A stretch of 56,067 bases of DNA from positions 1-56,067 of the forward strand of contig JAMPHU010000016.1 of NCBI GenBank assembly GCA_023663225.1, written 5' to 3'. Of this stretch, positions 24,996 through 33,263 are shown one piece after another. Both the position numbers and the translations under genes were made by a program. The stretch comes from Candidatus Gastranaerophilales bacterium. GTDB lineage: Bacteria > Bacillota > Clostridia > Lachnospirales > Lachnospiraceae. The notes below the pieces were generated by a model. That model made no database searches and was not told the DNA's origin. It worked only from the letters and a program-made list of their open reading frames with translations. Numbering within the stretch: the first letter of the stretch is position 1; every line of letters begins with the position of its first letter.

Positions 24996-27473
24996 ATGAT
25001 GGGCGATATTTTTTTGAAACTTTTGAACATGAGTATAGCGGCCGGCTGGCTGATACTGGCGGTGCTTGCGCTGCGGTTATTGTTGCGGAAAGCGCCGAGA
25101 TGGCTGCATTGTCTGCTGTGGGGGATTGTGGCGGTTCGGCTGGCCTGCCCGTTCTCGTTTGAGAGTGTTTTCAGTCTGGTGCCGAGTGCGGAGACTGTGC
25201 AGTCCCATGTGACGGTGGAGGGAGGCGTCAGCAATTACGTGCCAAGCATAGACAGCCGGATGCCTGTGATTGTCGAGAGGGTGAATCCGCTTCTGAGCGA
25301 AGCTTTTGCCTATGAGGAAGCATACAGTGCGTCGCCTTTACAGATATATAGCGATATCGCGGGAATCGTGTGGTGCTGCGGGGCGATCTTATTGTTAATG
25401 TACGCGGTTTTAAGCCGCTTTAAGGTTCATCTTATGGTGCGGGAGGCTGTGCGCCGAGAGGGCAATATTTACCTGTGTGACGCGGTGGTTTCCCCCTTTA
25501 TCCTGGGACTGGTCAACCCCTGCATCTATCTGCCCTCCGGCATGGACATGGAGCGGGCGGATTATGTGATCGCCCATGAGCAGGCGCATTTAAAGCGAAA
25601 AGATCATTGGTGGAAGGTTTTGGGTTATCTGCTTTTAGCGGTTTATTGGTTTCACCCGCTCTGTTGGATCGCGTATATTTTTCTCTGTAAAGATATCGAA
25701 TTTGCCTGCGATGAAAAGGTGATTCGGGATATGACCTTAAACGAGAAAAAAGAATACGCAAAGGCGCTGCTTTCCTGCAGCAGACAGGGGAGGATCGTTC
25801 TGGCCTGTCCTCTGGCTTTTGGGGAAGTGAGCGTCAAAGAACGGATTCAATCGGTACTCAACTATAAAAAAGCGGCTTTTTGGATTCTGTTCGCCGGAAT
25901 CGCGGCCTGTGTGATCGTGGGAGTCTGCTTTTTGACCAATCCGCTTAGGGAATATCAGGTCAGAGTGACGATACCGGCCGGCTGTACGGATTCTTTTTCC
26001 TATTCGGATGAGGAAATCTGCCCGAAGGGCGGGACGATCACGCTGTATGCGGGGGAAGGTCTGGGCGACACGGAGATCGTTCTGCTTCTGACAGAAGGAG
26101 AAGGGACAGAAGTCTATACGCCCACTTATATCACGCCGGGATGGCCTGTCAAATTGGAAGTGGAGAGAGGGAGCTGGTATCGGATCGGCGTGAATGTGCA
26201 GAACTCGACAGGCGAGGACAAGGATGTGTATGTCTCGGTGAGAAATGTGGAGCTGCGGATCGCCGACGCGGCGCAAGACGGAGGGGACATCAATTTGCTG
26301 CCGACGACGGACAATGCGGAGATGAGTGCGCTGCCCGCGACAGTAGCAAATGAGGAGGCAGACGCGCTGTCCGCAGAGGAAGCGGAACAGGCGGAATCTT
26401 CCGCTCAAAGATATGACATGGGAGACTTGGATGGGAACGGGGAGAACGAGTATCTGTTGATCTCTCAAAAAGAGGATCCCTCTATTTTTAACGGGCATTT
26501 GAGCTTCTATTTTAACGGAGAATCCATTTATGAGTATGACGATCCGCTGATGATGGGTCCCGGAACCGCGGAATATCTCGATCTGGACGAGGACGGGGAG
26601 AAGGAAATATTTTTTACGTTCAATCCTTACGTCAATTCCGCGCCTCTGGTTGAATATGCGGTACTAAAGCAGGATGCTGACGGCTGGCGTGCGTTGGAGA
26701 TGTTCCAAAAGGAAGATATGTTGGACAATTCCTTCCCCATTTCCTGTAAATACGGGGAAGAGGACAATACCATGGTGATTTCCTGCGAGGGGACAGATCA
26801 GCAGATCGTGTACAATTTTGAGGCCTATTATAAAGACCTGATAGAAGAATTTCAGGGAAGCGACTTGGATACTGCCATCTATGTGGAGGTGCTGGAGGGA
26901 AACCACACGGCGGGAGAGGACTTCGGCGGCGTTGCGGCATGGGGTATTTGGGATATTCGAAGCGGAAGCTATGAAGGACGGAATTGTCTGGTGGCGGCCC
27001 ACGGTCTGCTTGGCCCCGGCGGCTCCTGGGATCTGATCGGAACCGTGGACATCTGTTTTAATTACGACAGGGAGGGTCGGATCCATATATTGGGGATGGG
27101 TTTTCGGGGCAGTTTTGCCGAAGAAAATCAGACTCCAATCGACAGCTCACAGGTGACGGACATCGTGGTCACAAACGGCAACAATGGGGAGAAACTCTCT
27201 TACAGCATAATCGATTCCAGCTATGCTTTTCAGGATTTGCTGTCATTGTATGAGCAGTTACATTTTGACGCGGAGACAAAACCCAATACCCGCGTGGGAT
27301 ACAGCTATACCATGTCTCTGTATGACGCGGAAGGGGAACTTATCCACATGGTGACGCCCTACAAGGACGGATTTGCGGTGGATGACACTTTCTATCTCTA
27401 TGACGGCGACTCCGGCTATGACCATGAGGCCGTGGAGCTGATGAATCTTATGGATCGGCTGTTTTATCCGTAA
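24996..27473 (+). CDS. M56 (BlaR1-type) membrane metalloprotease with a non-PBP sensor end
   Basis: 825 residues. N-terminal membrane helices, then the protease motif VIAHEQAHLKRKDHW (His194-Glu-x-x-His198) before more helices and a membrane segment near 290-310. This half matches BlaR1/MecR1. The outer part is not the usual penicillin-binding sensor. Instead there is a small beta-rich segment, an acidic linker, a DLDGNGENEYLLIS unit resembling VCBS/FG-GAP calcium loops with a second DLDEDGEKEIFF, and a C-terminal region rich in Tyr/Asp. No SxxK/KTG triad is visible, so beta-lactams are unlikely to be the signal. It probably cleaves or triggers loss of the BlaI protein encoded just upstream. 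Confidence 0.85.
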   Translation: MMGDIFLKLLNMSIAAGWLILAVLALRLLLRKAPRWLHCLLWGIVAVRLACPFSFESVFSLVPSAETVQSHVTVEGGVSNYVPSIDSRMPVIVERVNPLLSEAFAYEEAYSASPLQIYSDIAGIVWCCGAILLLMYAVLSRFKVHLMVREAVRREGNIYLCDAVVSPFILGLVNPCIYLPSGMDMERADYVIAHEQAHLKRKDHWWKVLGYLLLAVYWFHPLCWIAYIFLCKDIEFACDEKVIRDMTLNEKKEYAKALLSCSRQGRIVLACPLAFGEVSVKERIQSVLNYKKAAFWILFAGIAACVIVGVCFLTNPLREYQVRVTIPAGCTDSFSYSDEEICPKGGTITLYAGEGLGDTEIVLLLTEGEGTEVYTPTYITPGWPVKLEVERGSWYRIGVNVQNSTGEDKDVYVSVRNVELRIADAAQDGGDINLLPTTDNAEMSALPATVANEEADALSAEEAEQAESSAQRYDMGDLDGNGENEYLLISQKEDPSIFNGHLSFYFNGESIYEYDDPLMMGPGTAEYLDLDEDGEKEIFFTFNPYVNSAPLVEYAVLKQDADGWRALEMFQKEDMLDNSFPISCKYGEEDNTMVISCEGTDQQIVYNFEAYYKDLIEEFQGSDLDTAIYVEVLEGNHTAGEDFGGVAAWGIWDIRSGSYEGRNCLVAAHGLLGPGGSWDLIGTVDICFNYDREGRIHILGMGFRGSFAEENQTPIDSSQVTDIVVTNGNNGEKLSYSIIDSSYAFQDLLSLYEQLHFDAETKPNTRVGYSYTMSLYDAEGELIHMVTPYKDGFAVDDTFYLYDGDSGYDHEAVELMNLMDRLFYP

Positions 27474-27563
27474 AACCACAGCAGGAGGAATTTAATGCGA
27501 ATTTTATTGTAAACACGGATACTTTTCTGTAAAGTTTTTAACGAACAGACAAAAAAATATGGG

Positions 27564-27857
27564 ATGAAGCAACAGGCGGTCATGGAAACGATCCACATAT
27601 GTAAGGACAGGAATGTGCTGAGGGAATATTTGGCGCAGAGGGAAAAGGAGGTTGTGACGATTATGATGAGTTTACTTGATGATGAACAGATTATTAAAAA
27701 TTATGTTAAAAGTGAAAGACATGATGAAGCCAGGGAAAATGCAATGATAATGCTAAAAAATGGAAGAATTAAAGTAGAAGAAATACCAAACTTTTTCCCT
27801 AAATTGACATTGGAAGATGCGAAAGAACTTGAAGCTGAAATAATGCAGTTAGCATAA
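27564..27857 (+). pseudogene. C-terminal fragment of an Rpn-family (PD-(D/E)XK) nuclease / putative transposase
   Basis: 97 codons. The sequence ICKDRNVLREYLAQREKEVV...MMSLLDDEQIIKNYVKSERHDEARENA...LEAEIMQLA resembles what I know of the tail of Rpn/PD-(D/E)XK transposase-like proteins abundant in Lachnospiraceae. The nuclease domain that should precede it is absent, and no ribosome site is present. It is more A/T-rich than its neighbours. A remnant of a lost mobile gene is the best reading; a stand-alone small protein is the alternative. The intact start of a relative lies at 55848. Confidence 0.6.
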
Positions 27858-27867
27858 ATAACAGCGT

Positions 27868-27909
27868 AAAGGCGCATGGAAACAGTAAATGTAAATCATG
27901 CGCCTTTTT
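27868..27909 (+). terminator. Terminator after the nuclease fragment
   Basis: AGGCGCATG / CATGCGCCT, a perfect 9-bp stem around 19 bases, followed by TTTT. Confidence 0.8.
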
Positions 27910-27947
27910 CGTGCCCAAAAGGAGGGACAATGAGCAAAGAAGTATCA

Positions 27948-27976
27948 TTGAAATATTTTAACAGCCATGATATAAT
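27948..27976 (+). promoter_or_regulatory. Consensus promoter of the spore-linked cluster
   Basis: TTGAAA at 27948-27953, 17 bp, TATAAT at 27971-27976. It lies downstream of an in-frame ATG at 27930 and so argues that the gene really starts at 28044. Confidence 0.65.
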
Positions 27977-28043
27977 CGGTTCATCTACACAAGTCATAAC
28001 CCTCGCGGGAATAAGCAGACAAAAAGTCAAGGGGCGTAAAAGC

Positions 28044-28373
28044 ATGGGCAGAGACAGGAAGCTTACATATTACCCTGGATTATATCTGGGAGAGAGCATC
28101 TCAGAGAAAAAACTGGATAAAATAAAAAAGAAGCTCCGCACCAGACCATTGGCAGCAAATGTCTTTCTGATCGCCGCCGCCCACAATCCGTCTGATCAAC
28201 TGGAGATATTTGACGCCCGTCTGATGGCGCAGCATTATTATGAAGATTATGAGGTGTATGTGGTTGGGATCGCGTCTGATTATGGGGAAGCGGTGGAGCT
28301 GGTGGAGCAGATCGTTAAGGAATGTCTGCGGGAGAGAGGCGACTGTGCCCTGAAGGAGTATTTATTATGTTAG
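28044..28373 (+). CDS. Conserved hypothetical protein (about 109 residues)
   Basis: Starts MGRDRKLTYYPGLYLGESI. It carries KKLRTRPLAANVFLIAAAHNPSDQLEIF and ends in an acidic helix EAVELVEQIVKECL. No catalytic motif is seen. Similar roughly 100-residue proteins are familiar from Lachnospiraceae but have no assigned role. ATG 28044 has AAGGGGCG 8 bases upstream. ATG 27930 is in frame with a better Shine-Dalgarno (AAGGAGG), but it precedes the likely promoter. The stop overlaps the start of the next gene (ATGTTAG), showing translational coupling. Confidence 0.65.
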   Translation: MGRDRKLTYYPGLYLGESISEKKLDKIKKKLRTRPLAANVFLIAAAHNPSDQLEIFDARLMAQHYYEDYEVYVVGIASDYGEAVELVEQIVKECLRERGDCALKEYLLC

Positions 28374-29344
28374 ACATATTCCTGAATATACTTTCCATAT
28401 TGGGCATTGTATTGCTGATTTTGCTGTGCACGGCGCTTGTCCTCTTGCTCTTAGTCCTTTTTTTTCCGATCAGCTACAGACTGAAAGGGTTAAAAAATGA
28501 GGAGCAGATGACGTTTTCCGCCCGCGTCAGTTGGTTGTTTGGTCTGCTTCGGGTGCAATATGTCTACCCAAAGCCGGGGGAGCTTGTCATCAAGATCCTC
28601 TGTTTTCGCTTAAAACTTGGGAAAGATAAAAAGGACTCCCCAAAAGAGAGTTCTTCCTTACCCCAGCAGGAAACTGTGCTGTCAGCCGAACAAGTGAAGG
28701 TGCCGTCACAAGGACAAGATATTCCATCCCCTTCAGAACAGACAGCCGCATCGCCATCTGAGCGGGAGAGTGCCTCCCTTTCAGAACAAGTGGCCGTGCA
28801 GTCACAAGGGCAAGATATTCCATCCCCGCCGGAACAGGAAACCGCGCCGTCACCTGAGCAGGAACCCTCTCTTGCAGGCATCTCAAAACTTTTTGAGAGA
28901 ATTTCTGCAAAATATGAAAATATAAAGTACACAATCAAAAAGATATGTGATAGAATAAGACATATTTGGAAAAATATAACCTTTTACAGCAGACTGCTCA
29001 CAGAGGAGAATACGAGGGAGCTGTTTGGTCACGCTTGTATTCGGATAGGAAAGGTTTTAAAGAGCATCCGTCCGAGAAAGTGGAAAGCAGATGTCCTCTT
29101 CGGGGCCGCTTCCCCTGACACCACAGGATATCTCTATGGCATTTATGGTATGCTTTCCCCCCAATTAGGGAAGAATATCACTGTCGTTCCCGATTTTGAA
29201 CGCGCGGTTTTGGAGGGCGCTTTTTCGGCAAAGGGGCATATCACCGCGTTTCAGATCTTGATTCAGGGTATTCTGCTTTTGGTGGACAAGCGTCTGCGGA
29301 GATTCCTCCGCAGAATCAAGAGACAAAGGGCAGCGCAGCAATAG
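28367..29344 (+). CDS. DUF2953-family membrane-anchored protein (YtfI-like)
   Basis: 325 residues. An N-terminal membrane helix (about 5-35) is followed by PISYRLKGLKNEEQMTFSARVSWLFGLLRVQY, which fits DUF2953 proteins. The middle (about 90-170) is a low-complexity Ser/Pro/Glu/Gln linker with two near-copies of QGQDIPSPxEQ. The conserved C-terminal half follows (ADVLFGAASPDTTGYLYGIYG). In Bacillus the corresponding ytfI sits beside ytfJ and is sporulation-controlled; here a ytfJ-type gene also follows. ATG 28367 has AAGGAG 8 bases upstream. The linker repeats are an expansion not expected in the family core. Confidence 0.8.
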   Translation: MLDIFLNILSILGIVLLILLCTALVLLLLVLFFPISYRLKGLKNEEQMTFSARVSWLFGLLRVQYVYPKPGELVIKILCFRLKLGKDKKDSPKESSSLPQQETVLSAEQVKVPSQGQDIPSPSEQTAASPSERESASLSEQVAVQSQGQDIPSPPEQETAPSPEQEPSLAGISKLFERISAKYENIKYTIKKICDRIRHIWKNITFYSRLLTEENTRELFGHACIRIGKVLKSIRPRKWKADVLFGAASPDTTGYLYGIYGMLSPQLGKNITVVPDFERAVLEGAFSAKGHITAFQILIQGILLLVDKRLRRFLRRIKRQRAAQQ

Positions 29345-29386
29345 TGCAGCGACATCGTGTAGCGATACACAGAAATGGAGACGATC

Positions 29387-29803
29387 ATGGCAGATAAGGA
29401 AAATCAATTTCAGGGAGTAGTGGACTCCTTACTAAGAGGCATGGACGCCGTATTGTCCACCAAGACGGTGGTAGGCGAACCCACACAGATAGGCGACACC
29501 ATCATTCTGCCTTTGGTGGATGTATCCTTTGGCGTGGGAGCCGGCGCAGGGAATAACAACCAAAAGGGATCCGCCTCCGGCGCAGGCGGACTCGGCGGCA
29601 AGATGACGCCCAGCGCGGTGCTTGTGATCAAGAATGGTTACACCAAGCTTGTCAATATCAAGAACCAGGATACCGTCACCAAGATCTTGGATATGGTGCC
29701 TGATATCGTTGACAAGATCACAAAATCGAAGGACAGCGAGATGTCGGACGCGGAAGTGGTGGATATCGCTTTCCCTGACAACGGCGCTGCAAACGCCGAA
29801 TAA
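29387..29803 (+). CDS. ytfJ: GerW family sporulation protein (YtfJ)
   Basis: 138 residues. Matches the GerW/YtfJ pattern: short N-terminus, LLRGMDAVLSTKTVVGEPTQ, DTIILPLVDVSFGVGAGAG, a Gly-rich stretch, then TPSAVLVIKNGYTKLVNI. In Bacillus, GerW is needed for spore germination with certain nutrients. ATG 29387 has GGAG 6-7 bases upstream; ATG 29375 would include it. It lies directly after the YtfI-like gene. Confidence 0.88.
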   Translation: MADKENQFQGVVDSLLRGMDAVLSTKTVVGEPTQIGDTIILPLVDVSFGVGAGAGNNNQKGSASGAGGLGGKMTPSAVLVIKNGYTKLVNIKNQDTVTKILDMVPDIVDKITKSKDSEMSDAEVVDIAFPDNGAANAE

Positions 29804-29866
29804 CCTGTAATCGGCGGCGGAATTTTGCATATAATAAAGAGAATATGAGTGGAGACGGAATGTGAC

Positions 29867-30010
29867 ATGAAAAAGATGATTGGCTTGATCGTGTTCTTCC
29901 TTGCGCTTGGCATGATACTTATGATTCTTGTGCACAACAGGCTGGTGGGACTGCTCATTGCTTCTCTGTTATTGTTTGTGGGATATAATTGCTTTTGCGA
30001 CGGCTGGTGA
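29867..30010 (+). CDS. Small 47-residue membrane protein
   Basis: Reads MKKMIGLIVFFLALGMIL, then a loop LVHNRLVG and a second helix LLIASLLLFVGY, ending NCFCDGW. Two short transmembrane hairpins with Cys near the end. GGAGAC lies 15 bases upstream and TATAAT is at 29830-29835, so expression is plausible. Similar small proteins are often seen next to ytfJ in Lachnospiraceae, but I know of no function. The downstream gene starts 11 bases after its stop. Confidence 0.65.
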   Translation: MKKMIGLIVFFLALGMILMILVHNRLVGLLIASLLLFVGYNCFCDGW

Positions 30011-30021
30011 GGACTTATCAT

Positions 30022-30534
30022 ATGATCGATTGGGAAGAGATAATCAGCGCAGAGAGCGTAGAAGAGTTGAAGTCTGCTAAGCTTTGGCTCTTTCAGGAAA
30101 ATATGCGCTTAGAAAACGAGAGAATACAGATTGAGAACGAAAAGACGCAGATCGAGAATGAAAAACGGGAAGTGGAGATCTTAAATCGCCGCACCACTTT
30201 AGAGCGCAATCGTTTAAAGGAGGAGAACATTTTCTTTGACAAGAAAATGGCTATTCTGCAGGACGGATACAGGCATCTGGAGGAGGACCGCAAATCTTTG
30301 GAGCGGGAGAAAAAGCATTTTGCGGAAGAGCGGAAGTTGTTGACAGAGCGCAGCGCAGACTTAAACGCCGGCGACATCGGCGACATTCTATTCCGCAGCG
30401 TGAGCAATCCGCTGGGACTGCGCAAGCGATACCGCGACCTGGTGAAGATTTATCATCCGGACAACCTCTTTGGCGACGAGGAGCTTTCCCAGATCATCAA
30501 CAAAGAATTTCAGAGGCGCAGACGGGACGATTAA
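30022..30534 (+). CDS. Coiled-coil protein with a C-terminal J-domain-like segment
   Basis: 170 residues. Residues 15-115 are a long Glu/Lys/Arg-rich coiled coil with repeats (IQIENEKTQIENEKREVEI). The C-terminus RKRYRDLVKIYHPDNLFGDE carries HPD, the DnaJ hallmark that stimulates DnaK; only helices II-III of a J domain are evident. The combination suggests an adaptor that recruits DnaK to a partner; this is inference. GAGGA lies 8 bases before ATG 30022. Confidence 0.75.
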   Translation: MIDWEEIISAESVEELKSAKLWLFQENMRLENERIQIENEKTQIENEKREVEILNRRTTLERNRLKEENIFFDKKMAILQDGYRHLEEDRKSLEREKKHFAEERKLLTERSADLNAGDIGDILFRSVSNPLGLRKRYRDLVKIYHPDNLFGDEELSQIINKEFQRRRRDD

Positions 30535-30596
30535 AAGATTCTCGCGAAAGCAACGGGCAACACGCTCCGCGAACTGCCCTTATGTTAAGTAAACAC

Positions 30597-30654
30597 CCCC
30601 GCGGCATTCGCCAAATGCTCATGCAAGCATGGCACTTGGCTCATTGCTCGCGGG
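30597..30654. repeat. Hairpin-forming dispersed repeat, copy 1
   Basis: CCCGCG (near 30597) pairs with CGCGGG at 30649-30654, enclosing GCCAA/TTGGC and a central ATGCT/AGCAT hairpin. Bases 30616-30654 match 48873-48911 at 30 of 39 positions. It lies between the J-domain gene and rpmB, just beyond the rpmB terminator. Likely a short repeated palindrome of this genome. Confidence 0.55.
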
Positions 30655-30657
30655 AAT

Positions 30658-30681
30658 AAAAAAGGGTAGGAATACCTACCC
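30658..30681 (-). terminator. Terminator of rpmB
   Basis: On the minus strand GGGTAGG-tatt-CCTACCC followed by TTTTTT. Confidence 0.85.
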
Positions 30682-30710
30682 AAATTTACCAGCATAAGAA
30701 TCAAGATCAC

Positions 30711-30896
30711 TTATGCACGTTCCACTTTGCCGGATCTCAGACATCTGGTGCAGACATGCAGCCTCTTGGAACCGCCATTCACGTTACACTTAACTCGCTG
30801 TATATTAGCGTTCCAAGTTGTTTTCGTTTTTCTGTTGGAATGGCTTACGTTGTTACCAAAATGGATGCCCTTGCCACAAATATCACATTTAGCCAT
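30711..30896 (-). CDS. rpmB: 50S ribosomal protein L28
   Basis: 61 residues, typical Firmicutes length. MAKCDICGKGIHFGNNVSHSN at the start and HVCTRCLRSGKV at the end give two CxxC pairs, the zinc-ribbon form of L28. GGAGG precedes the ATG on the minus strand. It is a single gene with its own terminator and is transcribed divergently from the Asp23 gene, across 254 bases. That gap holds the +strand promoter at 31054; a minus-strand promoter is not clear. Confidence 0.96.
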   Translation of the reverse strand: MAKCDICGKGIHFGNNVSHSNRKTKTTWNANIQRVKCNVNGGSKRLHVCTRCLRSGKVERA

Positions 30897-31053
30897 TTTG
30901 ACACCTCCTCAACATCTGCGTTGATTGTACGCTAGATTACTTTTCCCTTGATTGCTCAATATATAAGCTCACAACATTGTAAGTTTACCAGAAAAAGTAA
31001 ACAAAAGCAAGCAGAATATTTCTTTTTTTATCTTTTTTCATTTTGTGGTTTCC

Positions 31054-31082
31054 TTTTTAAGGAAAAGCTGTTAAAATATAAC
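31054..31082 (+). promoter_or_regulatory. Possible promoter of the Asp23-fakA-recG unit
   Basis: TTTTTA at 31054-31059, 17 bp, TATAAC at 31077-31082 within TGTTAAAATATAAC. The -35 match is weak. Confidence 0.4.
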
Positions 31083-31150
31083 ATATATGCCTGAAAACGA
31101 CTGATGATGCGTTTCGAGTCATCTTTACGTTAATAAAAAGGAGGTAGGAT

Positions 31151-31510
31151 ATGAAAGGTTCTTCTATGAATACCCATATGGGGAACATTGTCATTGACAA
31201 TGATGTGATCGCCCATTATGCCGGCAGCGTGGCTGTCGAATGTTTTGGCATTGTGGGCATGGCGGGTGTCAATGTCAGGGACGGTCTGGTGAGACTTCTA
31301 AAAAGGGACAGTATTACAAGAGGCATCAATGTGGTGCGGAAGAATAACCGCCTGTTTCTCGATTTTCATGTGATCGTAGCATATGGAGTCAGCATTATTG
31401 CCGTGACGAATAATCTGATCGACAGCGTGAAATATAAGGTAGAGGAATTTACCGGGATTGAGATAGAGAAAATCAACATCTTTGTCGAAGGTGTAAGAGT
31501 GATTGATTAA
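31151..31510 (+). CDS. Asp23/Gls24 family envelope stress protein
   Basis: 119 residues. GNIVIDNDVIAHYAGSVAVECFGIVGMAG and LDFHVIVAYGVSIIAVTNNLIDSVKYKVE follow the Asp23/YloU pattern, which in Gram-positives is linked to cell-envelope homeostasis. In Bacillus the homologue yloU lies directly before yloV (fakA), the arrangement here. AAGGAGG precedes ATG 31151. No membrane segment is present; these proteins act at the inner face of the membrane with partners. Confidence 0.9.
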   Translation: MKGSSMNTHMGNIVIDNDVIAHYAGSVAVECFGIVGMAGVNVRDGLVRLLKRDSITRGINVVRKNNRLFLDFHVIVAYGVSIIAVTNNLIDSVKYKVEEFTGIEIEKINIFVEGVRVID

Positions 31511-31524
31511 GGAGGACACGGTAC

Positions 31525-33195
31525 GTGGAATTACAACAAATCGACGCTAAGATGCTGTCAAAGATGTTCTTAGCCGGCGCAAAGAATTTGGAAAATAAAA
31601 AAGAGTGGATCAATGAATTGAACGTTTTCCCCGTTCCCGACGGTGATACCGGCACCAATATGACTATGACGATTATGTCTGCGGCCAGGGAAGTCTCGAA
31701 TCTGGGCGAGGATGCCTCTATGGAGGCGATCTGTAAAGCGATCTCAAGCGGTTCCCTGCGGGGCGCGAGGGGCAACTCGGGAGTGATCCTCTCCCAGCTC
31801 TTCCGCGGTCTGACCAAGCGGATCAAGACAGAGGAGGTGCTCACCATCCCCGTCTTGTGCGAGGCTTTTGACAAGGCTGTGGAGACCGCGTACAAGGCGG
31901 TTATGAAGCCCAAGGAGGGGACGATCCTCACAGTGGCAAGAGCGGGGGCCGACAAGGCGAGAGAACTCGCCGAGGACGGTGTGGAGGATATGAATACCTT
32001 CTTAAACACCATCATCGAACATGCAAAATATGTGCTGAGCCAGACACCGGAGATGCTGCCCGTATTAAAGCAGGCGGGAGTGGTGGACTCCGGCGGACAG
32101 GGTTTGGTGGAAGTTTTGTGCGGCGCCTACGACGCGTTCCTGGGCAAGGAGATCGACTTGAGCGTGCCGGCGCCCGGCGAGATGGGCAAGAGTACGGCAG
32201 CCTCCAAGGAATCTCCGGCGGAAGCGGATATCCGTTTTGGCTACTGCACAGAGTTTATCATCCTGCTGCAGAAAAATTTCAATATCAAGACCGAGTTGGA
32301 TTTCAAGGCTTATCTGGAGTCCATCGGCGATTCCATTGTATGTGTCACAGATGACGATGTGGTCAAGGTGCATGTACATACCAATGACCCTGGATTAGCG
32401 CTCCAGAAGGCATTGAAGTATGGCATGCTCTCCAACATCAAAATCGACAATATGCGCTTAGAGCACCAGGAGAAGCTTGCCAAGGCTAAGGCGCAGGAAA
32501 GTGAGACGGCTCTTACAGCCGCTTCGGAGCCGCCCAAACCTTTCGGTTTTCTCGCGGTATCCGTGGGAGACGGTATCAATGAGATTTTTAAGAGCTTGGG
32601 CGTGGATTATATCATCGAGGGCGGACAGACCATGAATCCCAGCACGGCGGATATTTTAGATGCCGTGGAAAAAGTCAACGCGGAGACGATCTTTATCCTG
32701 CCCAACAATAAGAACATTATCTTGGCGGCCAATCAGGCTGCAGAGCTGATGGCGGAGAAAACGCTGTTGGTCATCCCCACCAAGACGATTCCGCAGGGCA
32801 TCACATCCGTGATCAATTTTGTTCCGGAGTTGTCCGCGGACGAGAACGAGGAGACCATGATCCATGAGATCGAGTCGGTCAAGACCGGTCAGGTGACCTA
32901 TGCGGTCCGAGATACCGTCATTGACGACAAGGAGATCAAGAAAGACGATTATATGGGGATCGGCGACAAGGGCATCCTCTCTGTAGGTCAGGATGTGACG
33001 ACAGTCGCCTGCGAGATGGTGGAGAACATGGTGGATGAGGATTCCGAGCTGATCAGTATTTACTATGGTTCGGACGTGAAGGAGGCGGACGCGGAACATC
33101 TCAGAGAGATGATCGCGGATCGATACGATTCCTGCGATGTGGAGCTGCAATATGGCGGCCAGCCCATCTACTATTATATCATCTCAGTTGAATAG
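31525..33195 (+). CDS. fakA: Fatty acid kinase catalytic subunit FakA (DAK2 domain, YloV)
   Basis: 556 residues. The N-terminal DhaL-type ATP-binding domain shows NELNVFPVPDGDTGTNMTMT, with the Asp residues that hold Mg-ATP, then SLRGARGNSGVILSQLFRG. The C-terminal half is the YloV/FakA scaffold with the FGYCTEFI motif and a DegV-like end. FakA phosphorylates fatty acids presented by FakB (DegV) proteins for phospholipid synthesis. A DegV protein is encoded two genes downstream, consistent with a pair. It starts at GTG 31525 with AAGGAGG upstream, 14 bases after the Asp23 gene. Confidence 0.92.
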   Translation: MELQQIDAKMLSKMFLAGAKNLENKKEWINELNVFPVPDGDTGTNMTMTIMSAAREVSNLGEDASMEAICKAISSGSLRGARGNSGVILSQLFRGLTKRIKTEEVLTIPVLCEAFDKAVETAYKAVMKPKEGTILTVARAGADKARELAEDGVEDMNTFLNTIIEHAKYVLSQTPEMLPVLKQAGVVDSGGQGLVEVLCGAYDAFLGKEIDLSVPAPGEMGKSTAASKESPAEADIRFGYCTEFIILLQKNFNIKTELDFKAYLESIGDSIVCVTDDDVVKVHVHTNDPGLALQKALKYGMLSNIKIDNMRLEHQEKLAKAKAQESETALTAASEPPKPFGFLAVSVGDGINEIFKSLGVDYIIEGGQTMNPSTADILDAVEKVNAETIFILPNNKNIILAANQAAELMAEKTLLVIPTKTIPQGITSVINFVPELSADENEETMIHEIESVKTGQVTYAVRDTVIDDKEIKKDDYMGIGDKGILSVGQDVTTVACEMVENMVDEDSELISIYYGSDVKEADAEHLREMIADRYDSCDVELQYGGQPIYYYIISVE

Positions 33196-33263
33196 CTTAG
33201 AAATTCCGATACCCTGCAGCTTATTTACTGTGGGGTATCTGATTGTGCGAGGAGAGCCGCCTT

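Noticed and set aside
27495-27512. Five-codon frame (MRILL) after a good AGGAGG site
   Set aside because: Too short to support as a gene; more likely the ruined start of a lost gene near the nuclease fragment, though a minimal leader cannot be excluded.
33202-33240. GATACCC/GGGTATC hairpin between fakA and recG
   Set aside because: No T-run and a long loop; not convincing as a terminator or riboswitch.
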